Shown here piece by piece: positions 13,338 to 19,874 of a stretch of 21,978 nucleotides of DNA. A program made the position numbers and the translations under genes. How positions within the stretch are numbered: the stretch's first letter is position 1; the number at the start of each line of letters is the position of its first letter. The stretch lies in NCBI GenBank assembly GCA_964517215.1, contig CAZFBR010000027.1:1-21978 (forward strand), given 5' to 3'. The DNA is from CAZFBR01 sp035353495 [NCBI: uncultured bacterium] (GTDB lineage: Bacteria; DAOPZR01). The notes beneath the pieces were generated by a model. That model saw only the letters and a program-made list of their open reading frames with translations, ran no database searches and was not told the DNA's origin.

Positions 13338-14558
13338 ATGAGCATCCGGGTCCGCTTGCGCTCGGCGTTGCGCCTGCTGGCGGTGCTGGCGTGCGCCCTG
13401 CTGGCGGGTTGCGCCACGACGCAGAGCGGGATCACGCGCGGCCTGATCCTTGTCCCCAAGTCGATGGAAATCTCGCTGGGCAAGGCGGTGGCGGACGAGG
13501 TTATCGGCGAATACGGCCTGATGGACGACGAGGTGATCGGCGGCTATGTGAGCGATGTGGGGACACGGCTGACCGCCGTGTGCGACCGGCGCGATCTGAA
13601 CTATTCGTTCCGGGTGCTCGACACGCCCATGGTCAACGCTTTTGCCTGTCCCGGCGGGTTTGTCTTTGTGACCCGCGGCCTGCTGGAACGCTGCGATAAT
13701 GAGGCGGAACTGGCGACGGTGATGGCCCATGAGGTCGGGCATGTCTGTGCCTACCATTCGGTGAAGAACCTGCAGGCGCAACTGGGCTATGCGGTGGTGG
13801 CGAGCGTGCTTTACTATAATTCCGACAATCCGCACCGTGATGCCATTGCCGATTATGCCAATATCGCCTACCAGCTGATGCAGCTGGGCTACAGCCGTGG
13901 CGACGAGTATCAGGCCGACCAGCTGGGTCTGTATTATGCGGCGCATGCGGGCTACGATCCGTACCAGATGGAGACGTTTTTCCGCAAGCTGATCGAGGAA
14001 AACGGCGAAACGCCGCGCCTGCTGGTCTGGCTGTCGACGCATCCGGCGACGGGCGACCGCATTGCGCGTATCCCGAAGGTGGTGGAGGCATTGGGCCTCG
14101 GGCAGAACGCCGCGCCGGACGTGGGTGAACAGCGCTATCGCGAAATGGTGCGGGCGCGTCTGGATGGCAATCTGGAGAACCCGGTGCGCGATGCGTTCCA
14201 GGAAGCGATGGTGGCGCTGCGCACGGAGGACCTGGCAGCGTTTATGGCGCTGGTGGCCGACGATTATCGCGCCGCTGACGGCGAGACGGTGGCTGGGCTC
14301 CGGGTGCGGCTGGAACGGTTTTTTGCCCGGGCGGATAACCTGAAGCTGGCGCTGGGCAAGGTTGACGTCAGTTTTGCCGGCAATCGGGCGACGGTGTGCT
14401 GCGATTGCACGCTGTCATTCAATGATCATGACGCCGGTGGCGCGCTGCAGGAGCCGGGTCCGGTTCCCGCGGTGCTGACGTTCCGGCGGTTGACGGAAGG
14501 TTCGGACAAGGCGGACGACCGCTGGCTGCTGGTGGCACTGGAGCTGCCGTTGCCGTGA
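13338..14558 (+). CDS. M48-family metalloprotease lipoprotein with C-terminal extra domain
   Basis: 406 residues. The lipoprotein signal has lipobox LLAGC (Cys25). The M48 zinc-protease domain follows: NAFACPGGFVFVTRGLL, zinc motif HEVGH in MAHEVGHVCAYHS, and third ligand Glu in GDEYQADQLG, then STHPATGDRI. These resemble BepA/LoiP-type periplasmic proteases for outer-membrane protein quality control. From about residue 270 to the end is a domain not part of BepA. Its pattern (FQEAMVALRTEDLAAFMALVADDY, then a beta-rich run) resembles an NTF2/SnoaL-like fold, an inference from pattern only. The start is ATG 13338, 1 bp after the previous stop. The end overlaps the next ATG by one base. Confidence 0.9.
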   Translation: MSIRVRLRSALRLLAVLACALLAGCATTQSGITRGLILVPKSMEISLGKAVADEVIGEYGLMDDEVIGGYVSDVGTRLTAVCDRRDLNYSFRVLDTPMVNAFACPGGFVFVTRGLLERCDNEAELATVMAHEVGHVCAYHSVKNLQAQLGYAVVASVLYYNSDNPHRDAIADYANIAYQLMQLGYSRGDEYQADQLGLYYAAHAGYDPYQMETFFRKLIEENGETPRLLVWLSTHPATGDRIARIPKVVEALGLGQNAAPDVGEQRYREMVRARLDGNLENPVRDAFQEAMVALRTEDLAAFMALVADDYRAADGETVAGLRVRLERFFARADNLKLALGKVDVSFAGNRATVCCDCTLSFNDHDAGGALQEPGPVPAVLTFRRLTEGSDKADDRWLLVALELPLP

Positions 14559-14980
14559 TGGAAACCGGGTTGCGCTGGCTGGTGCAGTTGGCGACCCCGG
14601 CGGTGTTGGTGACTGCCGCCCTGTTTCTGGCGGTGGCGGCGCGGGCGGAACGCGGGCATCCGGGCTGGTGGCGGTTGTCGGGTGACTGGCAGTACCGGAG
14701 CAGGATACTGCTGCGCGCGGGCTGGGCGCTGGTGGGCGTGACGACCCTGGTGGTCTATTTTGCCTGGCCGGAACATCCAGTGGCGGAAGTGGTGGCCGGT
14801 CCCGACCGGGCCCAGCAGGTGATCCGGCTGTTCAACGTTGGCGAGTACCGGATGCTGGGAAATATGTACGACGGATATGGTGCGGTTGCAGAACCGCTGT
14901 TGTGCTGGCTGTGGGCGGGGTGGCTGCTGCTGGTCCTGCTGGCCCGGCTGTTGTTTGGTTTGACGGTGAGTGAATCGTGA
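14558..14980 (+). CDS. Small membrane protein, function unknown
   Basis: 140 residues, no family recognised. Three hydrophobic segments are seen: about residues 7-29 (LVQLATPAVLVTAALFLAVA), 50-68 (AGWALVGVTTLVVYFA) and 112-134 (LLCWLWAGWLLLVLLARLLF). Between the last two lies a polar loop of about 40 residues. ATG 14558 overlaps the M48 stop by one base (TGATG), so translation is coupled. The next gene, a sensor kinase, begins 17 bp after the stop. Its position between protease and sensor suggests a partner of one of them, but nothing in the sequence shows this. Confidence 0.8.
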   Translation: METGLRWLVQLATPAVLVTAALFLAVAARAERGHPGWWRLSGDWQYRSRILLRAGWALVGVTTLVVYFAWPEHPVAEVVAGPDRAQQVIRLFNVGEYRMLGNMYDGYGAVAEPLLCWLWAGWLLLVLLARLLFGLTVSES

Positions 14981-14982
14981 AG

Positions 14983-14988
14983 AAGGAG
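14983..14988 (+). promoter_or_regulatory. Ribosome-binding site deciding the sensor kinase start
   Basis: AAGGAG lies 9 nt before GTG 14998. An in-frame GTG at 14977 is further upstream but has no suitable site and would place this motif inside the gene. The 14998 start is therefore chosen. Confidence 0.65.
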
Positions 14989-14997
14989 CGTGCGCGC

Positions 14998-16674
14998 GTG
15001 AATCGAGATCTGTTGCGGAATCTGTCGATCGCCGACAAAATGGGACTGTTCCTGGTGATTGTGCTGGGGCTCATGGCGTTGATGGCCTATGCCTATTTCG
15101 ACCAGGAAATGGGCGCCCTGCAGGACGATTTTTTTGCGCAGCAGGTGCAGCGGGTGGAGCAGCGGCTGGAGGCCACGGCCCGGCAGGCCCTGACCCGCGG
15201 CGACGGGGCCTGGCGGCTGGAGCTGGCCGACGCGATCAGCCAGGAATGCGCAGCCAGCGGCGTGGTGAGCCGGATCCATATCAGCGTGACGGGTGCCGAA
15301 CCGCTTACCGCCGGCACAGCGAATCCCACTGACCGCATGGTGTCACGCATGCTGCCCGGCCCGGACGGGCAGCCGGTGCCGACGGTGATTTCGCTGTCGA
15401 CGGCGAGTTTTCAGGGGCGCATGGCGGAGTTTCGCGCGAAGCTGTTTTATGGCGCCCTGCTTGTGGTCTCGCTTGGCGTCTTCCTGATTGCGGCGCTGAT
15501 CATCTACCTGCTGCGCCCGCTGCTGCATCTGGGCGAGAGCGTGCAGAAGATCCAGGCGGGCGATCTGGGGACCCGCTGCCCGGTCGAGCGGCAGGACGAG
15601 GTGGGCCGGCTGGCGATGGCGTTCAACGAGCTGATGGGCAATCTGCAGGAGAAGGAAGACACCATGCTGTCGGCGTACGACTCGCTGAACAGTGTGTACC
15701 AGCAGCTTGAGGCCGTGCTGGAAGCACTTCCCGCGGCTGTGGTGGGGAGCGACCGGGAACGTCAGGTGACACTGGTGAACCGGAGTTTCCTTGAGCTGTT
15801 CAAGCTTGATCGTGACGATGTTACCGGGGAAGTGCTGGACGATGTGCTCAGGCGGGTGGCGCCCGGGCTGCTGCGCCAGCTCGATCTGGCGGCGGCGGGG
15901 ACACGCGCGCCGCGCCAGCTTGCGGAGATCAATGGCGCGGCGTGGCAGTTGGAGATATTTGCCGCGGGCGAGGCGGGCGGGCGGGCGCTCATGCTGACGC
16001 CGCTGGCCGGAGCTCCCGACGGGCAGGATCGGCGCGGGTTTGCCGGGCAGCTGGCACGCGAATTGCGCCCGCCGCTGACGGTGGTCAAGTCCACCCTGAC
16101 CGCGCTCAAGACCGATCATCTGGCGCAGCTGCCGCTGGACGCGCAGATTTGCATGCGCATGGCGGCGGCCCAGACCGAGCAACTCTGCCGGGTGACCAAT
16201 AATCTGCTGGCGCTGGCGGAACGCGAGGAACAGACGGCGGCGCAATGCGAACCGGTGCCGCCCGCGGCGGCAGTGGACGAGGCGCTGCGTGCCTTCGCCG
16301 AGATTATCGAGCGCAAGCGCCTGACCGTGCGTTTTGCCGGGGTGCCGCCCGCCACCCTCCCCGCGCGGCGCGAGTGGCTGGTGCTGGCGCTGGAGAATGT
16401 GCTGGGCAATGCGGCTGAGCACGGGCCGGAGGGTTCGGAGATTGTCGTGCGCTGGCTGGACAACGGGGTGTGCGTCACCGATCGGGGGGCGGGTATCCCG
16501 CCGGCGCTGCGGCAGCAGCTGTTCGAGCCGTTTGTTGAACGCGCGGCTGGCGAGGGCTTCGGGGTCGGCCTGGCGGCAACGCATGCGGCACTCAAGCTGA
16601 TGGGTTGGGATATTGTGGTGGGCGACGGCGAACAGGGCACAGGCGCCAGTGTAACAATGACGGTGCGGAGATAG
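14998..16674 (+). CDS. Membrane sensor histidine kinase homologue lacking the phosphoacceptor His
   Basis: 558 residues. Span 1 is at about 14-34, a periplasmic sensor region at about 35-148, and span 2 at about 149-171. HAMP (about 171-220, with RQDEVGRLAMAFNELM) is followed by a PAS-like domain (about 230-330) and a dimerisation helix. The ATP-binding domain has an N box (NVLGNAAEHG), G1 box (DRGAGIPP at about 495), F box (LFEPF) and G2 box (GEGFGVGLA). In the dimerisation helix the usual HELRTPL reads RELRPPL: Arg354 (codon CGC, 16057-16059) replaces the phosphoaccepting His. ATP-binding motifs are intact, so the protein may be a pseudokinase, act by dimerisation with another kinase, or work as a phosphatase. 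The receiver gene starts 2 bp downstream. Confidence 0.9.
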   Translation: MNRDLLRNLSIADKMGLFLVIVLGLMALMAYAYFDQEMGALQDDFFAQQVQRVEQRLEATARQALTRGDGAWRLELADAISQECAASGVVSRIHISVTGAEPLTAGTANPTDRMVSRMLPGPDGQPVPTVISLSTASFQGRMAEFRAKLFYGALLVVSLGVFLIAALIIYLLRPLLHLGESVQKIQAGDLGTRCPVERQDEVGRLAMAFNELMGNLQEKEDTMLSAYDSLNSVYQQLEAVLEALPAAVVGSDRERQVTLVNRSFLELFKLDRDDVTGEVLDDVLRRVAPGLLRQLDLAAAGTRAPRQLAEINGAAWQLEIFAAGEAGGRALMLTPLAGAPDGQDRRGFAGQLARELRPPLTVVKSTLTALKTDHLAQLPLDAQICMRMAAAQTEQLCRVTNNLLALAEREEQTAAQCEPVPPAAAVDEALRAFAEIIERKRLTVRFAGVPPATLPARREWLVLALENVLGNAAEHGPEGSEIVVRWLDNGVCVTDRGAGIPPALRQQLFEPFVERAAGEGFGVGLAATHAALKLMGWDIVVGDGEQGTGASVTMTVRR

Positions 16675-16676
16675 CG

Positions 16677-17090
16677 ATGGCCAAGATTCTGCTGATTGAC
16701 GATTCGCGGTACATCCGTACCGTTGTGGCGTTCAACCTTAAACGGTTTGGGTATGAGGTTATCGAGGCCGAATCGGGTGAAGAGGGGATTATCGCCGCGA
16801 CGACACAGAAGCCCGACCTGATCCTGATGGATATAGTCATGCCCAAGGCGGACGGGTTTGAAGTGCTCAAGGAACTCAAGGATGATGTGGTTACGCAGGG
16901 AATTCCGGTGATCATGCTCACCGCGCGGGGCAACCAGGAGGACATTCTGCGCGCCATCAAGATGGGCGCGTGCAATTACATCGTGAAGCCGTTTGAAGTG
17001 AGTCAGGTGATCGCCAAACTGCGCAAGGCGCTGGGTGAAGAACCCGGCGCACCGGCGGCGAATGGCAATTCCGGCGCACCGGCGGCATAA
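16677..17090 (+). CDS. Single-domain response regulator (CheY-like)
   Basis: 137 residues: one receiver domain (about 1-120) with acidic pair Asp8/Asp9, phosphoacceptor Asp52 in LILMDIVMP, Thr82 and Lys104, all conserved. There is no DNA-binding or enzymatic output domain. The C-terminal tail of about 17 residues is Ala/Gly/Pro rich and contains the phrase GAPAA twice, from a 14-bp direct repeat in the DNA. ATG 16677 is 2 bp after the sensor stop, so the two are one operon. Because the sensor lacks its His, this receiver probably needs another phosphodonor. Confidence 0.92.
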   Translation: MAKILLIDDSRYIRTVVAFNLKRFGYEVIEAESGEEGIIAATTQKPDLILMDIVMPKADGFEVLKELKDDVVTQGIPVIMLTARGNQEDILRAIKMGACNYIVKPFEVSQVIAKLRKALGEEPGAPAANGNSGAPAA

Positions 17091-17116
17091 AAACCATTTC
17101 CCAAAGGAGGGAACGT

Positions 17117-17398
17117 ATGAGCAGTGTCAGAAAGCGCGATATGGTGATGCATATCGCGGCCGAACTCGGCCTGAAGCAGACGCAGGTGCATGCAGTGATT
17201 GAGAAGCTGTTTGAAGAGATTATCAAGGCGCTGGCGGAGGGTCAGAAGCTCGAACTGCGCAATTTCGGCGTGTTCCAGACCAAGACCCGCCGCGCGCGCA
17301 TCGGGCGCAATCCGAAGACGAACCAGACGGTGGACATTCCGGAACGGAAGAAGGTTATCTTCAAGCCCGGCCGCATTATGCGCGAGAAGATCAAGTAA
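17117..17398 (+). CDS. HU/IHF-family nucleoid-associated protein
   Basis: 93 residues, the normal HU/IHF length. The N-terminal dimerisation helices (KRDMVMHIAAELGLKQTQVH) precede the beta-arm segment LRNFGVFQTKTRRARIGRNP, with the intercalating Pro in GRNPKTNQ, and the end VIFKPGRIMREKI. These proteins bend or wrap DNA and can act as architectural cofactors in transcription and recombination. HU versus IHF cannot be told from motifs alone. The start at 17117 follows a near-perfect AAAGGAGGG. The 26-bp gap to the receiver gene suggests cotranscription, but the strong ribosome-binding site implies higher expression. Confidence 0.94.
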   Translation: MSSVRKRDMVMHIAAELGLKQTQVHAVIEKLFEEIIKALAEGQKLELRNFGVFQTKTRRARIGRNPKTNQTVDIPERKKVIFKPGRIMREKIK

Positions 17399-17565
17399 CC
17401 AGGCCGCGCGCGGGATGCACGCTGTAGTTGCCGCGCGGCAGACGCCGGCAGCGACCTGCGCGGATGCTGCTGCCGTGCCCGCTGCTGCTGCGCGGCAGGC
17501 ATGCCTGATGCAGTTGCCAGGTCGGTTGCCGCGCGCGCTGGCAGCACTGCGTGGTACGGGCGGTT

Positions 17566-17594
17566 CCCTCTCCCGCGATTCCGGTGGGAGAGGG
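17566..17594. repeat. REP-like hairpin element (first-hairpin type)
   Basis: Perfect 9-bp arms CCCTCTCCC (17566-17574) and GGGAGAGGG (17586-17594) enclose an 11-nt loop, followed by GCGG. The sequence is closely related to the first hairpin at 3671-3691. It lies in the 255-bp gap between the HU gene and queA, which otherwise shows no gene; the rest of that gap is G+C rich with short GCCGCGCGGC-type dyads. No T-run follows, so an intrinsic terminator is not supported. Confidence 0.55.
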
Positions 17595-17653
17595 GCGGTT
17601 CTGCCGTTGGAGCTGCGGTGGCGACCGGATGAAGGTGATGGGAATGAAACAGA

Positions 17654-18679
17654 GTGGATAATCGCGAGTTTGACTACGACCTGCCGCCGGAGCTAATTGC
17701 CCGCTATCCGGCGGCGCGGCGGGACGACGCGCGCCTGCTGGTGCTGGCGCGCGCCGGCCTGCTTGACCGGATGGTGCGTGACTTCCCGGGTTTGCTGCCG
17801 CGACAAGCGCTGCTCGTGCTGAACGACACGCGCGTGCGGCCGGCACGGTTGCGGTTGCCGCTGGCAGACGGGGTTGGTGAACTGTTGCTGTTGCAGCCGC
17901 TGGGCGATGGCGTCTGGCTGGCGTTGGGCAAGCCGGGCCGCAAACTGAAAGTCGGGAAGAAGTTGGTTTGGCCGGGCGGGCCGACAGCGGCAATCGTTGG
18001 CGTGCGCCCGACGGGCGAACGTGAAGTAAAATTCAGCGGCGATATCGAAGCGTATCTCGAAACGCACGGCGAGATGCCGCTCCCGCCGTACCTGCATCGT
18101 GACGCGGAACCGTCCGACAGCGAGCGCTACCAGACGGTCTATGCGCGAGCGACGGGCGCGGTGGCTGCGCCCACCGCGGGGCTGCATTTCACCCCCGCCC
18201 TGCTTGCTGCCGTGCGTGCGGCGGGAGTGACCACGGCATTCCTCACGCTGCATACCGGGGTCGGGACCTTCCGCCCGCTGCAGGGCGAAACGCTTGACGA
18301 CCATATCCTCGCGGCGGAGTATGCCGAACTGCCGGCGGCGACGGCGGATGCGGTCAATGCCGCAAAGCGCGACGGCCGCCCGGTGATTGCCGTCGGGACG
18401 ACGGTGGTGCGCACGCTGGAGTCACAGACCGGCGACGACGGCGTCACGCGCGCGGGGAGCGGCTGGCGCGATCTGTTCATTCGCCCGGGGCACCGCTTTC
18501 GCGCGGTGGACGGCATGCTGACCAATTTCCATCTGCCGATGAGTTCGCTGCTGGTGCTGGTCAGTGCGCTGGCGGGGCATGCGCGGATCATGGCCGCCTA
18601 TCGCCATGCCGTCGCGGAACGCTACCGGTTCTTTTCCTACGGCGACGCCATGCTGATTCTTCCGGAAGCATGCATGTGA
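17654..18679 (+). CDS. queA: S-adenosylmethionine:tRNA ribosyltransferase-isomerase
   Basis: 341 residues, the usual length. QueA transfers the ribosyl group of SAM to 7-aminomethyl-7-deazaguanine at tRNA position 34, giving epoxyqueuosine. Hallmarks are FDYDLPPELIARYP, LLVLNDTRVRPARL, PLPPYLHRDAEPSDSERYQTVYA, AAPTAGLHFTP, TLHTGVGTFRP and TNFHLPMSSLLVLVSA. The start is a GTG at 17654, just before FDYDLP; no strong Shine-Dalgarno is at the right distance. tgt, which acts earlier in the same pathway, lies about 1.2 kb downstream on the same strand; the two intervening genes look inserted. Confidence 0.95.
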   Translation: MDNREFDYDLPPELIARYPAARRDDARLLVLARAGLLDRMVRDFPGLLPRQALLVLNDTRVRPARLRLPLADGVGELLLLQPLGDGVWLALGKPGRKLKVGKKLVWPGGPTAAIVGVRPTGEREVKFSGDIEAYLETHGEMPLPPYLHRDAEPSDSERYQTVYARATGAVAAPTAGLHFTPALLAAVRAAGVTTAFLTLHTGVGTFRPLQGETLDDHILAAEYAELPAATADAVNAAKRDGRPVIAVGTTVVRTLESQTGDDGVTRAGSGWRDLFIRPGHRFRAVDGMLTNFHLPMSSLLVLVSALAGHARIMAAYRHAVAERYRFFSYGDAMLILPEACM

Positions 18680-18712
18680 TTCCTGTCTGCATGTGTCCGC
18701 GCGCCCACTGTG

Positions 18713-18741
18713 CGAGGAAGCTGCGAAGCAGCAGGTGCGGG
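18713..18741. repeat. REP-like element (second-hairpin type)
   Basis: GAGGAAGCTGC-GAA-GCAGC followed by AGGTGCGGG matches the second half of the element at 3688-3715 (GAGGAAGCCGC-GCA-GCGGC, AGGTGAGGG). The stem differs by a compensated pair (C:G in one copy, T:A in the other), which supports a conserved hairpin rather than chance. It lies between queA and the first operator-like inverted repeat. Confidence 0.55.
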
Positions 18742-18757
18742 AATATGGCAATGAGGC

Positions 18758-18776
18758 ATATCACAGAATGTGATAT
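18758..18776. promoter_or_regulatory. Operator-like inverted repeat 1 upstream of the ORF6N gene
   Basis: Perfect 8-bp arms ATATCACA (18758-18765) and TGTGATAT (18769-18776) flank the spacer GAA. It shares the core TCACA-N3-TGTGA with two further sites. Its centre is 43 bp, about four helical turns, from the centre of repeat 2. Confidence 0.65.
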
Positions 18777-18802
18777 CCTCTCGGCGGGCACGGGTTGAAC
18801 CG

Positions 18803-18817
18803 GTCACAATCTGTGAC
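18803..18817. promoter_or_regulatory. Operator-like inverted repeat 2 upstream of the ORF6N gene
   Basis: Perfect 6-bp arms GTCACA (18803-18808) and TGTGAC (18812-18817) flank the spacer ATC. It lies 23 bp before the ORF6N ATG and just upstream of its ribosome-binding site AAAGGAG (18828-18834). It would overlap the promoter or initial transcribed region, a natural place for repression. Confidence 0.65.
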
Positions 18818-18840
18818 AGGTGCAGCGAAAGGAGTTTGAC

Positions 18841-19401
18841 ATGGCTGACGGTATGATTCCGGCCGAGCGTATCCAACAGTCGATTTTGTTTATTCGCGGA
18901 CAGAAAGTGATGCTGGACCGTGAACTGGCCATACTGTATGGCGTGACTACTGGGGCTCTGAATCAGGCGGTCAAACGAAATCGTGAGCGTTTTCCTGATG
19001 ATTTTATGTTCGAACTCACCCGCGCGGAGATAATGAGCTTATCACAATTTGTGATAAGTTATTCGAAAATAAAACATGCGCCACGAGCGTATGCTTTTAC
19101 GGAGCAAGGAATAGTGATGCTATCCGGGGTGCTCAACAGTCCGCGCGCGGTGCAGGTGAATATCGCTATCATGCGGGTGTTCGTGCAGTTGCGGCAGATG
19201 CTGGCGTCGCATGCTGACCTTGCGCGTAAACTGGCGGCGCTGGAAAAAAAGTACGACGCGCAGTTCAAGGTGGTGTTCGACGCCATGCGCAAGATGCTCG
19301 AACCGTCGCCCGCTTCGCCTCCGTCTGCTGCGCCGTGCAGGCAGATTGGTTTTCGCGCCCGGGGCAGGGCGAGGTCCGCGTGCGTCCGGAATAAACAATG
19401 A
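18841..19401 (+). CDS. ORF6N-domain DNA-binding protein
   Basis: 186 residues. The ORF6N domain (related to KilA-N domains of phage and viral regulators) spans about residues 12-115: ILFIRGQKVMLDRELAILYGV, LNQAVKRNRERFPDDFMFELT, AYAFTEQGIVMLSGVLNSPRAVQVNIAIMR. A helical segment follows (FVQLRQMLASHADLARKLAALEKKYDAQFKVVFDAM), probably a coiled coil, then a basic tail with IGFRARG. Such proteins are common in prophages and accessory islands and are presumed regulators. ATG 18841 has AAAGGAG 6 bp upstream. Two inverted repeats precede the gene and a third copy lies inside it, suggesting self-regulation. The stop overlaps the next ATG (ATGA). It interrupts the queA-tgt pair. Confidence 0.88.
   Translation: MADGMIPAERIQQSILFIRGQKVMLDRELAILYGVTTGALNQAVKRNRERFPDDFMFELTRAEIMSLSQFVISYSKIKHAPRAYAFTEQGIVMLSGVLNSPRAVQVNIAIMRVFVQLRQMLASHADLARKLAALEKKYDAQFKVVFDAMRKMLEPSPASPPSAAPCRQIGFRARGRARSACVRNKQ
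19038..19058. promoter_or_regulatory. Operator-like inverted repeat 3, inside the ORF6N coding sequence
   Basis: Perfect 9-bp arms CTTATCACA (19038-19046) and TGTGATAAG (19050-19058) flank the spacer ATT. The core is identical to the two upstream sites. It encodes the LSQFVIS stretch around residues 66-73 of the ORF6N protein, so it must satisfy both protein and DNA (or RNA) constraints. Confidence 0.6.
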
Positions 19402-19874
19402 ATAGGCGAACTGTTGCGATTATCTTGCTCAGTATTCTGGCTATTGTTTTCAGCTGTTTGGAATATGTTCCGCTGATCTCGGGTAGTTATCAGTTGAGAA
19501 ATGGTTGTGATTTTCTTACCGTCTCGTTTCTTGCTGTCCTGGTGTTTATTATTGGATGTGCGGTTGATTCAATGTGTGTGTGCATACGCAAGCCGGATAA
19601 CCAGAAAGATGTTCATCGATTGATGTTCCTGATGACAATCGTGGCACCGTTGGCGATCAGCCAACAAACTTATGACATAAGTACATCAGGAGCGATTCCT
19701 CAGCGAGGTATTGGCGCGGTGACTGCAGGAATTGGACTTGTTCCGTTGCTTTTTCCGCTTTTTGCAGCGTACGTGCTCATATGCTGGTTGTTGACCAGAC
19801 AAGCGGCAAAAGCGATATATCCTGAAAAAGATAACTATGGTGAAGGTGGAAAAAGCAATGACGATGTTGTTTGA
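19398..19874 (+). CDS. Small membrane protein of unknown function, A+T-richer than neighbours
   Basis: 158 residues, no family recognised. Hydrophobic stretches lie at about residues 6-28 (VAIILLSILAIVFSCLEYV), 40-60 (FLTVSFLAVLVFIIGCAV), 77-88 (LMFLMTIVAPLA) and 107-130 (AGIGLVPLLFPLFAAYVLIC), suggesting three or four spans. A cytoplasm-like polar tail follows. Its ATG overlaps the ORF6N stop by 4 bp, so the two are translated together. Its own end overlaps the tgt start by 17 bp. Base composition and codon choice (many A/T third positions) differ from queA and tgt, consistent with acquisition from elsewhere. The ribosome-binding site is weak, as expected for a coupled gene. Confidence 0.75.
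   Translation: MNRRTVAIILLSILAIVFSCLEYVPLISGSYQLRNGCDFLTVSFLAVLVFIIGCAVDSMCVCIRKPDNQKDVHRLMFLMTIVAPLAISQQTYDISTSGAIPQRGIGAVTAGIGLVPLLFPLFAAYVLICWLLTRQAAKAIYPEKDNYGEGGKSNDDVV

Noticed and set aside
11606-13483. A 625-codon minus-strand open frame opposite the AsmA-like and DUF3108 genes
   Set aside because: The plus-strand genes have signal peptides, ribosome-binding sites and family motifs; this frame has none.
16677-17398. Receiver plus HU protein as a dedicated two-gene regulatory unit
   Set aside because: HU genes occur in many contexts and have their own strong ribosome-binding site; adjacency alone does not support a specific partnership.
17566-17594. Intrinsic terminator after the HU gene
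   Set aside because: The stem is strong but no T-run follows, and the same hairpin type occurs elsewhere as a dispersed element.
18758-19058. CRP/FNR-type binding sites
   Set aside because: CRP sites are TGTGA-N6-TCACA; here the half-sites are in the opposite order with a 3-bp spacer.
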